DNA from: Marasmius tenuissimus | Taxonomy: Eukaryota; Basidiomycota; Agaricomycetes; Agaricales; Marasmiaceae | DNA: 64,000 nucleotides | Assembly: GCA_029532415.1 (NCBI GenBank) | Contig: JAQOTA010000046.1 | Coordinates: forward strand, 1,178,001 to 1,242,000 | Reading direction: 5' to 3' | In this document: one piece after another, positions 22,973 through 34,768 of the stretch | How the letters are laid out: the number at the start of each line of letters is the position of its first letter | Position numbering within the stretch: the first letter of the stretch is position 1 | The notes under the pieces: model-generated | What the model saw: the letters and a program-made list of their open reading frames with translations, nothing else | What the model was told of the DNA's origin: nothing | Databases searched by the model: none | Made by a program: the position numbers and the translations under genes

Positions 22973-25960
22973 CTACCAGCCAGGTAGCCCATAACTAGTG
23001 TTTCTCTGCTCCTCGTAATGTGTAAAGGAGCCAGTGGCGTCGTCGCGAGCGGGGTAGGTGGTTGTGGAATGATGGTTGTAAGGGTAAGGTGTAAATTGGC
23101 CGAACGTGTGTGTTGGATATGTGGTTCGGTGAGTGGTGCTGTACACTTGAGGGGTGGAAGGATGAAAAGGGTGATTTGAAGTCCTACGGATGCTATATGC
23201 GTTTGCGGGACCTGTACTTGGTGCTGGAGAGGCCGAATTGTGAGGAAAAGAATGAACATTTGATACAGGGCTGAAATATGTTGTAGCTGATGGCGGTTGC
23301 AGCCTAGTATACTGGTCGTGCCGTTGCTGGGGTGTAGTAGAACCATTCAAAGGCACCGTGAAGTCGTATTGCGCGGGAGAAAACATGTACTGAACCGAGT
23401 TTTGGGCGAGCTGCTGCGGGTATGAGTTGACTGAGACTGGCCTCGGGCTTGGTGACGGTGTGGTAGGGGCAGCAAGGCGCGGGAACAACGTAGTTGTTGT
23501 TGAGTGAGGTGCCTCGCAGTGTATGCCAGAATGCCGTTGTGCTGAATTGGGTGTTGGATATGCTGTGAGCAGACTGAAAGGATCTCGTGGGGTGTGCGAA
23601 GTTGCCGGTCTGGTTGAAGGAACAGGCGTTCCGGGGTATGGAAGCGAGGGAAATAGTGCTGTTTGTAGACGATGGTGGTGGTGGGAGGAAGAGTTGACAG
23701 TGTCTGGCCTCGTGTCCGACGTTACTGCGGGTGTTCTCGGCGGCTGTATATTCTGATTCGACGACGTCGATGATGTCGTTCTCGCACGCTTTTCACTCCC
23801 TGCCAACACCTCCCCTTCAGCCATCTCTGGTTCCTTTCTCTTTGTAGCAGCAGACGTTTTTTGACCCTCTTTCACCTTTTTCTTAAACGGTGGAATTGTG
23901 AGTTTTGAGATATAATTCCATAGATCAACACCATGTTTGTCCCACCAACTCCAGTGACCAAGGACCATCTTCAGCCGCTTGGTAGACGGAATTGGACCCG
24001 TAGAAGCCAAGAGCTCGAGGTGAGAGTCCGAAAGTATTCCCTTGAAAGACCACTGTGAACCTGAATGATGGCGTTCATAGGTGTCGACCCGCCATTTGTG
24101 GATGGCGAGCTGCGTTGCTTTATCGAGCTCACCCTTTTCGACACCGGATTGACGAGGGGTTGAAGTATATTTTCCGGGACGACAGCGATCAAGGAGAGTT
24201 GGATCACACACGTCGCAGCAAGAGCGTCTAGAAGGGGCTAGGACACGGTGAGTTCATGGATGCGAGTTGTTGAAATGAGTTCACTCACGCAGTGCTTGAT
24301 TTTTATAGATGCTCGTTAGGATCTCGCGGCGACACTTGCCAGTGAGTACAAACGCAAGGAGATTCTCGTCCTTGGCTGTCGGTAGCAAGGTCGGTTCCCA
24401 TCCCTTCTGGGGCAACACATCGGATAATCCACTATGCGATCCTCGTTTGACTCCCTGCCGCTCTGCTACCTTCTTCCCTGTGCCCTTGGAGTATTCACCA
24501 GCTGTCTCGGCTGACGCTTTACTGTTCTTTTTGCTCTTTCCTCCCCCTTTGGACCCCTTTTCCTCGAGTTTCTCGCAGTCTAGTCCATACATTGACTTTT
24601 CAACCAGTAGAACTGCCAGACCGGTGCGCCCATGCCCTCGTGCCGCCCTTCCAGCTCGCTGAATCCATATAGAAGTCGTGTCCGGCAGTTTCCATTGAAC
24701 AACAACATCAATATCTGGGATGTTGCAACCCTGTTCACATTGCAATTGAGGTTAGCGTTGACACAGTCGGCCGTTACATTTTCCACTCACCATACCCGCA
24801 GCATCTGTACAAATGAGGACACGAACCCCATTATCTGACCTGAAGTCATTCATCACGGCTTTCCGATACTTTTTCGAGTATGCGGCGCTATACGGTCGAA
24901 TAATATTCTTGTTCCGAAGGTGCTCTGGCAGCAGGGACTCCAAGTGGTCTTGGATATCAGCACCGGTAGCAACATTGTCGGCATAGATGAATGTCTTTGG
25001 AATTGGGGATTCTGGTGTTATGCGAGGTGGTATAACGAAATCAAGGTCTCGGTATGTGTTCATCGCATGTTCCATAGCGCGTACAACAAGAGAAACATTG
25101 GGCCGGTCGTTCCCAATGTCTATATTGATGAAACTGTTGGGTCCTGATCTTGAGAAGTGAAGCTTCGAGGTTACATCGTTTCGAACACGAGGTGAGAGGG
25201 TGGCAGACAGTGCCGCAAATGGAACGCCTTTCGGGAGTAATGCGCGAAGTATACCCAGTTCCCCGTATTTCTTTCGGAAACCTCCTCCCCAGTGAGAGAT
25301 GACATGCGCTTCGTCCACCACCACTGAAAGAATTCTCTTTCGAAGCTCTGCATTCCTCAGGACCTTGTCGATGAAGCGCTTTGTCAACATCATCTCTGGT
25401 GAGATGAGTACCACCTGGTACTTTCCCGAACAGATTTCCTTCAATGAGAGGTTAGTAGACTGCTATTACTGACCGTAACTCGTGCTTACCATCAGGTTCT
25501 GTGCTGCCAAACCATCATGAGCGCTATTGATAGCAATTGTGCTCAATCCGTACTCCTCTCGAAATGTCTCGGCATGTTCGTCCTGAAGCGCGATCAACGG
25601 CGACACAACAAAAGTCACTTTTCCCGCAGCGAGTGGATGTGCATGAGGTGCGGCGATTATCAGGGATTTTCCTGCTCCGGTGTGGGCATGAATGAGACTA
25701 TCGCGTTGGAGAAGCTGCGCTCGTGCAGCTTCTTTTTGGAATGGCTTCAAGTCGAAACTGAGGTGGAACTTGCTCTTGATACATTCATCAAGGTTCTCAA
25801 AGTCTGCGAGGCGTGGTTGTGGAACCTCTTTCGGTTTCGAGGTTTTGTTGGCTGTTCGTCCCCCTTTTTGTTTGGCGTTCTTCCTCCTCGTCTGATAGTT
25901 GGACTGTGGATGTTTCGATTGGGTCGAATGAATGGTATTATGGGCTCTAGTTGGTGGCAT
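22973..25960 (-). CDS. RecQ-like DEAH-box DNA helicase (941 aa, 4 exons)
   Basis: Exons 25960-25490, 25438-24791, 24730-24289 and 24237-22973 join in frame. Motif order is that of a superfamily 2 RecQ-type helicase: a Q-like region, Walker A AHTGAGKS (~residue 103), VSPLIALQDEH (Ia), DEAH in VVVDEAHVISHWGG (II), ALSATL (III), then in the second RecA lobe KTFIYADN (IV), VRVLICTDAAGMG (V) and QRAGRAARG (VI). It should unwind DNA 3' to 5' with ATP. After the helicase core comes a Lys-rich linker, a cysteine cluster (CCDVCDP..C, about 24190-24230) that may bind zinc, and a long Pro/Ser/Thr/Tyr-rich disordered tail (about 24000-22973). The start at 25960 is the first ATG of the frame. It shares a 96-bp promoter gap with the divergent DUF6589 gene and lies inside the inverted-repeat element. 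No lesions. Confidence 0.85.
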
Positions 25961-26056
25961 TAAAAGTGAGAGGTAGAGTAGAAACAAAGGTAATGGTCAA
26001 GAGGTAGGGAGATTTTGAAATTTTGCATCCGCGACTTCGTCTCTGCTTCCACAGTC
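25961..26056. promoter_or_regulatory. 96-bp bidirectional promoter between helicase and DUF6589 genes
   Basis: Only 96 bp separate the two start codons, so both transcripts must start within it or inside the neighbouring gene. No clear TATA box was seen. The compact arrangement should couple expression of the two proteins. Confidence 0.6.
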
Positions 26057-29000
26057 ATGGCCACACCACCTTCCAGTCCCCCTCGAAGCTCCCCCACCCC
26101 AGGTCAGAACGACAGTAATATTCAGCTAGATCTCCTCGATCCCCTGCTTTCATGCCGCCTACCGTCAAAAAATCTTCCGCCAAGCTCTCCACTTTCCTCC
26201 GTGCCTCCTAGCCCAACTCCTATAGTCGAGGCAGATCCCACAACCCCTGCGGCGGCCGACTCGTCAGATGATCCAGGAATCATGTCCACCGATCCGATCG
26301 TTGGCTCGCCCGCTACTCAGAAGAGAATTCGCCATGAAAAATCTCAGGCAAAGCGTGCGACTACTCTGGCTGCAAAGAAGGCAGCTCGGGCACATGAAGC
26401 TGCAATAGCGGCTGAGGAGGCACGGAAAAGGAAGTGCCAATACTTTCACGACGTACTAGTAAAGCTAAATCAGGAAGGGTTCACTTTCGGGGAGCTGCTG
26501 ATGCACTTCCTTGATCCAGATAATTGGGAGGGTAGCGTGCGGTGGCACCAGTTTCTTGCGGCACCAGGGCGTCTTGAGCAGATTTTAGATTGGTTTGTGG
26601 GTGGCCAATACCCCCCTTCTGTCCGTTACAGAACGCAGGAGTGGGCAGTCAAGACGACATGTGAAGTGGTGGGGGAAGAGGCAGCAACAATCACCAAGTC
26701 TGGGCTCCTCAAAACACACAATCGGGACATCAACGAGGAGTTTATCATGTCCTACAATCTCCGAGACTACTATGATAAGCTGAAAGATGGGGGTGCAGGG
26801 AATATCCTCCGAGTATTTGAAGCGGTGGCCTACTCACAGCGCCATCCCACATTCACGAAACAGCGGAAACTACGAGGACGGGTAGTAAGTCATGTTCAAC
26901 TTCTACTGGGTTACCATTCAGAGAGTAACTCACAATGATATCAATAGATCGTGACTTCTTCCGTTATTGGATGTCTGGGAGAACGGAATCACTTCAACAA
27001 TCTGCCGCAGAGGATGATGTCCATGTACTTGTATTCGAACGGCGCACAGCGACAGTTAATCACAGTCTTGTCTCGCCTCGGGGTGTGCGAAAGCTATCCG
27101 ACGTTGACTCGGAACGAAACCGTGAAGCCCAAGGAAGGCCGTGTAGTCGCAGTCAGGCAGAAGCCATCACCCAATGTCATGGATGGGAAGAGACTTGGGG
27201 TCTTGCGGCGCTTGTCAGTCTCCATGCGCGAACAAGCTCGGAACCTAGCCCAAACAGGGCTGATGGAGGAGATCTTCGATAATATTAACTTCCAATCATA
27301 TGTGGCGGAGCAGAAAGTGGGAAGCCATAGTGAGTCCTAAGGTTCTTATTTTTGTGTCTTATGGTCGGCCTAATGTTTGTTTGTATGGCTTCTGCGCAGC
27401 TACACAGGAAAATGGCACCTGCCAGACCATAGTCGACCTGTGGAAGGCAGAGTTAGACTCCCTCAACACTTCGAAGCTGATAGAAGCCTTCCTACAATCC
27501 CCACCACTTTCTCTTTTCAACATCGTCCATAATAACGAGGAGCAGCTCCTATTTCGGCACTGTCTCGTACACGACATCGTCCAAGTTGCCATTGATTTCA
27601 GTGGACAGGAGAAGCTCAAGTCGTTTCGGGTTCTTGCAGAACAAAAGCAGCCACGGTCAGAGTACAAGATCGAGGTTCACAAGACTCGGGTCTATCCTCT
27701 TCCTGCTCTCAATATAGACGAGTCAACAATCAAGGGAAACGCTGAGGTGGATGAGGCACGGGTGAAGGAGTTGAAACTTGATGAGATCATTCAGTTTTGG
27801 GAGCGAGGGCGCCTCATTGCAGGTGATCAGCTGTCACTGGCGCGACTTCGTGCTCTACAGAATATCCGCGCTGGGCAAGAAGGCGATTACGAGGCATTGT
27901 TGTCGCACATCCTGATCCCAGGGATCTTCCATATCAAGATGGCGGACATGACAGGCTTCGTTCCAACACACTTTGGCCGTGTAGGCAATCCGAGCTGTAT
28001 CGCTCACGACAACACGGCACTGAACCGCCTTCCTATTACCATCACTTCACTTCCAAGCTACCGAATATGCCGCGACATCGTCTTTGTGTCGTACTATGCA
28101 CGAGTACTGCAATGTCTCCTGCTCGTCTCAAACAAGCCAACACTGAAGGCCTACGCTGATTCAGTAGAATCCTTCCAACAACTCCAGGATGACGCCGCAA
28201 AGGTGTACGACAGATTCGCGAATACAAACACGGTCATCAAGCTGCGTTCCGAGAGAGAGCTCAAAGGAAAGGGCCATGGAGACGTTGTATTCGAGAATGC
28301 CGTATTGTTTCTTCGCGACGCCTTGTATTCTTACGAGCTGACAAGGGCAGTGAAGGCCGGGGACTCTGGCCGTGTCGTATTGGTACTCAAGATTTGGGCG
28401 CTGAGCTTTCGGGGAAGTGGCCGCACGAAGTATGCGTACGAGATGTTGCATCTGATACACAACCTCACTCACGTATGGCCCAAGGAAGTAGTGTGAGTAA
28501 CAATTTTATTCTGCTCGAGTTACGACTAAAATGTGACCTAGAAAAATCGTACTGAACAACTGGTTAGTCAATACGTCGGGAAAGGCTAACCGCTTTCTGG
28601 AGGCGGACTTACTTCAAGAGCACCTCAATTATTGGATCAAGGTGATTTCCGTGGAAACCAAGCTCGAGCTTCCTCTTGATCTCGAATTCGCAGGTTTTTT
28701 TCAAGGCGCACGGCAGTAATATGTCCTGGGACTGGATCGCAATGATTGCCCCGTGTGTAAATATCCTTCGACATCTGGCCAACGTTATGAACGAGACACT
28801 CGGTGCACGACAGGGCTCGCGCCATAGCTCTGTGGACCTGCAAAAAGATATTGGCGTGTTGATGAAAAATCTTCAGGAGCACCAGGTGTACGAGGTTCAA
28901 AACGGCCGGACTGTTGATGATGACGACTCGCAGATCTTCAAAGACAATGTCACTGCAGGAATAGAGGCATTGACGACGGGCAGCGACAATCCACTCACCG

Positions 29001-29482
29001 AGTATAACCGGAATTTTCGACGGCTTCAGAAGCGACGTCGAATGCCGCCAGTCAAAACTGATCCTACCCCAGCTCCCGCCCAACAACAGAACGACACTCG
29101 AGACTCGAATTCTACCGCTTCTTCATCCATCCCAGTTCACGACCATACCACAACCCCTTCACTGAGCGCTTCCACCTCAGTTCAGAACTCGTGTCAACCT
29201 CCTAATTTCGATTCTGCTGACCCCTCCTGTCTTGAGTCTTTGTTACCTGGCGTTGAGCGGGAGGGAGGCCATAATGATGATGTCGAGACCGAGGAATTGG
29301 TTAGCGAGTCGTGTATTGAGGAAGAAAATTTAGGTGCCGAGTTTCTGGAGGCAGAGAACGGGGAGGAAGAGTTGATGTTTGAGATGATGACGGAGAGCGA
29401 TGTCGAGCTCAATTCTGGAGACGAAGAAGACGAATTGGCCAATGATTTCGGGGAGACTGACTCAGAAGATGAGGATGAATGA
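26057..29482 (+). CDS. DUF6589-like protein, candidate transposase partner (1,063 aa, 5 exons)
   Basis: Exons 26057-26884, 26948-27329, 27400-28492, 28542-28641 and 28694-29482 join without a break. The N-terminus (~1-95) is Pro/Ser-rich and disordered, then a basic Ala/Lys helix (KKAARAHEAAIAAEEARKRK), then a large globular part. The most conserved-looking stretch is GDQLSLARLRALQ followed by IPGIFHIKMADMTGF, the GDQL..FHxKM pattern I associate with DUF6589 proteins, and YRICRDIVFVSYYARVLQCL. The last ~200 residues are acidic and disordered (DSEDEDE end). DUF6589 has no established biochemistry; an RNase-H-like nuclease is a hypothesis based on its place in a TIR-bounded element. ATG at 26057 is the only one in frame upstream of conserved sequence. 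No lesions. Confidence 0.75.
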
Positions 29483-29563
29483 AGTATGATAGACTTGCGA
29501 AGGATACGTGCATTGTGACTGCAAAAGACGTATATTTGCGTCGAGGACGTTGTAGTCGTACAT

Positions 29564-29602
29564 GAAATATCACTAAGTCTTTTGTCACATTTCTGTGACA
29601 CG
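29564..29602 (-). repeat. Right terminal inverted repeat (39 bp)
   Basis: Ends ..TTCTGTGACACG; inverted copy of 22755-22793 with three mismatches. Confidence 0.85.
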
Positions 29603-29610
29603 CCAAAAAG
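29603..29610. repeat. Target site duplication, right (8 bp)
   Basis: CCAAAAAG, against CCAAAAAC at 22747-22754. Confidence 0.75.
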
Positions 29611-30280
29611 CGCGACTTGGAGCCCAGCCGTTCTCCTTACCTCTTTCTCTGCCATGTGCTCATTCCCCTTTTGGAGAACGGCTGGAACCGAGCCTACCTC
29701 AATCAAAGTGCTTTCAGAAGCTTGGTTCGGTGGCTGATGTGGCTGCCACCGGCACCGGACCGAGCTGGGATCGATTAATCTTGAGGCTGTGCCTCGGCGA
29801 TAAATCCCAAATGGCACGGAAGAGGGTTTTACAATTACCACCAACATCTCGGATTTCTATGTCTCCAATCGCCACTACTCACCCCTTCTGGACGCTCAAA
29901 TATACCTCCTACGCCATATCTCTCCCATAAACCTCATCATCCACAAGCCTACCATCACCACTCGAACCCTCCATTAGAATCGGTCAAATTTGCGCTTTGT
30001 TTGCTCTCGGCAGTCGACTTACATGACCAGACAGACAAGATGCTTGTAGGTGGTGACGACTACCATTGCTACTACCCAAGGGTTGATGAGAGAGGGGTCT
30101 TCACGAGATGACGAACAATAGCAGCCACACCATAGGGCGAGAGGAGTCGTTTCATATTCGTGAGTATCTCCATGATAATTACTGAACATCGATGACACAC
30201 GCCACCTTTTCTCATCGGCATACATGACACTGTCAAACCTTGTTCATGAATGCTTATAAAGTTAGCTTACAGATTGGCGA
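29611..30280. other. Host flank, no gene recognised
   Basis: The part near 29740-29860 resembles DNA downstream of stalked gene D (54770-54860), so it is the continuation of the 3' flank of stalked gene B. A short minus-strand hydrophobic segment (LINPWVVAMVVVTTYKHL, about 30025-30090) may be a remnant of a membrane protein exon. Confidence 0.4.
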
Positions 30281-31310
30281 TCTAGGTGCTCTTTGACACT
30301 AGAAGACATTGCTGGCACCAGGATTGGAGCAGGCATAGTAACGCCTACATGCACGTCTCCGCCTGAAATGGTGTACAAAGACTTTTCCTCGCACGATGCA
30401 CCTCAGACTTACGAGTCAGGTCTCTGCTCTTAGTAGGAGCTTGAAAGTTGAGGTGCATGCCTCGTCATCTAGTCCTACGTAAAATCTTCAAGGTCTCCGA
30501 TCTCCTTTGTAGCTCATAGGTGTTGACATTCATCTGTGCCTTTACCGAACTCGAGACTTCAGAGCTGTCCACAGCAAGATGAGAGGTTTACGCAATGACT
30601 ATTGGCGTGCCGGTGCAGGTGAATAACCATTGAGGGGAAAAAGAAAGAAGTGCTTCCAAGGTGAGAAAGGGCTCGGTCGTTGGACATCTAGAATGCTGAC
30701 GACACGAAGTGTTTAGTTTAGAACTGATATGTGTACAGTTTGAAGCAAAGACCACATCAAGCTACATTGACTGGTGTGATCATCAATCATTCTGCAGTCC
30801 TCTCGCTGCTGCCCTCGATACCTCATGACAGGCCCTTCGTCTCCTACCATTTTGTTTACGATGACTGAGCCTTGCGCAAAACCTACACGTGTATACTCCT
30901 CGAGCCAATCTGAACTATATTTCCCTTCCTTGGCCTTGCCTGGCATTTAGGTCAATCATTCTTGGGCGCAATTAATCGTTGGCTTGACATTCTAGTCTTC
31001 TGCCGCTCAAACCAATACACTACCGGACATTTTCTCATAGCAATGAATGAAATGATATAATCAAACCACAATTTTTGGGAGATGGGTGTACTCAGTGCTG
31101 CCACTACTGTCCCTGTCTCCTTCGCAACCTACAGAAGAACAATACGGTGAAAGCCCCGGCAACACTGGCCAGTCGGGCCCCCAACTTACCTATAGATTAT
31201 CTCCAAAGTGGGAGATGCTGTCATGAGAGGATTGTGGTAAAGCACTCACTATATCATATCTCATACAATGATATTGATCTGGCCGAGTTGGACAAGCGGA
31301 TCAGAGCCTG
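30281..31310. repeat. Ancient duplicated 5' region of stalked copy C (pairs with 20101-21180)
   Basis: Collinear with 20101-21180 as described there. The proximal part (31350-31480) also resembles the promoter of stalked gene D at 53130-53250 (ACTGCTTCTT(T/C)CCCTCTTCC, then TGTGAACAA/TTGAACAA before the presumed start). Confidence 0.55.
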
Positions 31311-31489
31311 ATGCAGATGGCTAGCCGTGCACTCAACCATAGTGCCTTTTAACCGTTCTTCGCCTCGTACAACGCCAACTGCTTCTTTCCCTCTTCCTTC
31401 ACCACTGGCATCTACGCCACAAATTTTGCTTGAACAATACCGTGACGTTGGACTGACGTGTAAGTGAATTATTCACTGGTTTGTACCAA

Positions 31490-32390
31490 ACCTACTACAT
31501 AACGCAGTGCTCAGGCTCGCAGTGTCCCTTGTGGCCGCATTTTACTCCTTCGACAGTCAAAGTCACGTCAGCTTTGAGAATGGAGCCGCCTCTGCCATCC
31601 GCCGTTGTACCTGATTAATGAGCGGTTGTATTCGCACGGATACGAGAACTGGGCAATCCAGCGGGACTTCACTTTCAAAAACATGCTAGCAGTTCCCTAT
31701 TGAGTCGGTGAGCGTTTCTATTAATCAGGTCGACGATGCTGGTGGTAAAGTGACACTAAACATTTTTAAACATATTCTGCTTGGGCTGCTCTCTACATCT
31801 TGACTGACTAACAATCCAGCCCTGCCATCCTCGCACCGCTTCCGTGAGCGATCGGTGGTAACCTCTCGCTATCAATTCTTGCTTCCTGACGTGTTGAGCA
31901 GCAGATCAAATAGCCCCGAGCTTGCTGGGGCTGAAAATACCCTTGAGACGTCAGCACCGCTATCTCCAAACGCACCCCGGGAACCAGAAAAACCAATAGT
32001 TGGGAGCATCATCGGCGGGGTCTTAGGTTTCCATCTCCTCCTCTTTGTCATTATGGCTCGTTGCCGTCGCTGCTTTTGAGTCGGCATTGCCCTCAAGTTC
32101 AGGGTCAACTTTCCCGAGTTCCGACAACGACGACAAAGCTTTGGGGTCATAGGTTTACCAACATACTTCCCTCGAGATCCTCAATGGAACGGAAGGTGCC
32201 GGGAAACACGGGAAGGGGCCAATTGAGGGAGACATCTGGCCAATCTTCAGCCTCTGTAGCTCGAGAGCGAGAATTACTGATTCCCGAGTCTATTTCACCA
32301 ACATCACAGTTAGATGTCAAGGTACAGAGGATGGTACAGATGAAGACAGAGCTAAAAGAGCCGGCGCCATATACCCCGTCGTAGCTTGCA
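31490..32390 (+). pseudogene. Stalked single-pass membrane protein, copy C (decayed)
   Basis: Pieces align with copy D in order: CACGTCAGCTTTGAGAATGG.. for the leader, a fragment of the TWIRD ectodomain broken by stops and deletions (31560-31690), then PIVGSIIGGVLGFHLLLFVI (transmembrane helix, about 31990-32055) followed directly by a stop. The RQRRQSFGVIGLP block (about 32125-32160) is in another frame, and the tail is cut short. Multiple frame changes make a functional product very unlikely. Confidence 0.7.
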
Positions 32391-32546
32391 ACTGCCATGG
32401 TGACGTTGGTTAGACGTTGCACAATGAATAGATGTATACCTCTCGAATTGAATCGAATTTTACTTACCCTTACTGGTTTCGCATACCAATCGAGTCGATA
32501 CTGACCTATTTCATTCAATTCGTATGTCACACGTCACAGGTCCCCC

Positions 32547-32571
32547 ACCATACGAAAAATTTTCGTATGGT
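32547..32571. repeat. Perfect 25-nt palindrome in the MITE arm
   Basis: ACCATACGAAAA-A-TTTTCGTATGGT, centred on A59 of line 32501+. The CATACGAA half-site recurs at 32515-32526, about 32592 and in the right arm (52635, 52680), suggesting a repeated binding site. Confidence 0.7.
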
Positions 32572-32757
32572 CACATAGTCACAGGGGGTCCATACGAAAT
32601 GTTCCCGTATGTGACCAAAATCTGGACAGCCTAAAAAAGCCAAAAAATGACCTTTTTTGGCCCAAGTTGAAGGGTTAGGGCAAATTTCAGCGGGCGGCAG
32701 CTAATGCCGCCGCCATTCTTCTCACATACGTGCTCCCAGCTGCCAAGGGCTTGAGAG

Positions 32758-33212
32758 TGTTGAGCCAGCATAGTTAAAGTGCACAGTGGGTATAACAAAG
32801 TAAACCTCACATGGGTAATACACAGAGTGTTCTTGTAGACTTGAGATGCTTGTGAAGAGGTGTTAATCGAGTAGATTGTCCTAAGGCTTAAGGCCTTGGA
32901 ATACCAGCTTTTATACACAAGTTTCTGTACATGTAAGAGTAATTACAATACTATGAAACTACTACTAGAAGTAGGTATTTAGCCAATACTAATGAGTCTA
33001 TTGTCCGTTGTGCCTCGCACTTTGGACTATGAGCATCATACTTGATGTAACTAATACGTAGTAGATATCTACAGTGTCATTTGTGAAGCAATAACTACGT
33101 AGATACATTCTTGCATGAGAGCGCAAGTGTTCCTAGAGGCGTAGCTCTATAAATAGTGTGACGCGTAAACAACACGTCAATATGTATCACATGATATCCA
33201 TCATGTTCAACA
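32758..33212 (-). repeat. Copia 3' LTR
   Basis: 455 bp, TGTTGAGCC..GTTCAACA. Appears identical to 52132-52586. Confidence 0.9.
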
Positions 33213-33223
33213 CTCCTCCTCAC
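33213..33223 (-). promoter_or_regulatory. Copia polypurine tract
   Basis: On the coding (minus) strand, GTGAGGAGGAG abuts the 3' LTR, the expected plus-strand primer position. Confidence 0.65.
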
Positions 33224-33247
33224 TAAGTTCATCATGTAAGATTGTAC

Positions 33248-34768
33248 TCAGTGAAAAGTTAATCCTAAAGATTGCCTGAACAAGTCAAACTTTGTTCTGC
33301 CAAGATTCTTTGTAAGAAGGTCTGCAGGTTGCTTAGCAGTTTCGACAAAGTATATTTTAACTTTGTTTTCTTTGACTGCTCCCCTAATAAAATGATACCG
33401 ATTATCAATGTGTTTTGTCCTTTTATCAGTAGCTTCATTGCTGCTGAGGAAGATAGCACCTTGATTGTCGCTGACACATGGTATTGATTTAATGGGAAAG
33501 TTTAATTCGTTCAATAACGACTTCATCCAACATGCCTGACGTGTACAGTCAGAGAGAGCCATATACTCTGCTTCTGTGGATGATAATGCAACAGTCTTTT
33601 GTTTCTGAGAAACCCAACAAACTGGTGCATCGGCAAGCTTTACGATATATCCAGTCTGTGATTTACGATCATCTTTATCAGTTGCCCAATCAGAGTCAGC
33701 AAAGGCAATCAATCCATGATTTGATTTTCCATCGTAAATAAGTTCATACTTTGCAGTGTGAACTAAATATTTCACGATGTATAAAGCCTTCTGTAGGTGT
33801 CCCTCACTAGGATTCGCACCGTACTGTGACATTTTGATTACAGCAAAAGAAATATCTGGATGTGTTCCAAGTGCCAGATAAAGCAATGATCCTATCACTG
33901 ATTGGAATCTTTGCCTAATCTCGGGATTAACCTTCCCTTGGTTTTGGGTAGGATTATAGCCATCAGGCAATGGCGTATATGCCGTTTTGGCGTTCAGAAC
34001 TCCGAATTTACGAATTATCTTATCAAGATAGTCCCGCTGATCAAGGATCAATGTGCGGTTCTTTTGATTACGAGTAATTTGCATTCGTAAGAATTCTGTA
34101 GGCTCGCCTAAGTCTCGACATTCCCAGATTTTCATGAAATCGCTTTTCAGTCTATTGACTAGGTTGCGATCTGGACCCATAAACAAGGCATCACCAACAT
34201 AAACTACAGCAATAACCATATTGCCATTTTTGTTGAAGACATATACGCCAGCATCGGATAAGCATCGTTTGAATCCCAGACATTTCATGGATTCAGTACA
34301 TTGATGCCACCAGGCTCAAGATGCCTGTTTTAATCCATATAATGCTTTGCGTAACCTCCAAACCTTGCTGGAGTCCTCAACGAAGCCTTCAGGCTGTTCC
34401 ATGTATATCTCCTCATCTAAGGCACCATATAGAAATGCTGTTTTAACGTCTAGCGCAGAGATCTCCCAATCTTCAAGTGCTGCTAGTGCCAATAGAAGTC
34501 GTACGGTTTCAAATCGTACTACAGGAGAGAACAACTCGTTATAGTCTATCCCTTGTTTTTGCGAAAATCCTTTCGCAACAAGTCTTGCCTTTTTACGGCC
34601 ATCAGACTTGATATCAAATACCCAGCGAGATTTAACCGCTTTTCGGCCTTTGGGTAATGTAACCACATCAAAGACGTTTCGATCTTTCAGTGATTGTAAT
34701 TCCAGTCTGCATGCTGCTTCCCAAGATGGTCGTTCATCTTTAGGACGTTTCTGGACTTGTTTATATGT
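33248..34768 (-). pseudogene. Copia reverse transcriptase - RNase H region
   Basis: Frame opens with [17 protein letters not shown]. The RT_2 domain follows ([38 protein letters not shown]). A TGA at 34316-34318 replaces the Arg expected before AWW. The active-site motif reads AVVYVGDALF, where Copia elements have YVDD, so the first catalytic Asp is Gly. RNase H follows with FADSDWATD, SSTEAEYMAL and a KHIDNRYHFIR end. The frame stops normally at 33248. TGA at 34769 separates it from the upstream part, in the same frame. Confidence 0.85.

Larger units (their letters stand above)
22755..29602. mobile_element. Helicase + DUF6589 DNA transposon-like element (6.85 kb)
   Basis: Bounded by 39-bp terminal inverted repeats (22755-22793 and 29564-29602, 36 of 39 positions identical) and an 8-bp near-perfect target duplication. 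Inside are exactly two genes in divergent orientation separated by 96 bp: a RecQ-like helicase (22973-25960, minus) and a DUF6589-like protein (26057-29482, plus). The non-coding arms are short (about 180 and 80 bp), so the genes fill the unit. The TIR plus 8-bp duplication points to cut-and-paste transposition by a DDE-type enzyme, as in hAT, P or KDZ elements. Neither protein is a member of those families as far as I can see, so the DUF6589 protein is the candidate transposase. Both genes look intact, which suggests recent activity. Confidence 0.8.

Noticed and set aside
22834..23346. 170-aa minus-strand frame overlapping the helicase tail
   Set aside because: Different frame over the Pro/Ser-rich coding tail of the helicase; low-complexity shadow.
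23523..25895. Plus-strand frames (77, 117, 148 aa) inside the helicase gene
   Set aside because: Antisense shadows of helicase exons.
22755..29602. Helitron (because of the helicase)
   Set aside because: The helicase is RecQ-like, not Pif1-like with a Rep/HUH domain, and the unit has inverted repeats and a target duplication, which Helitrons lack.
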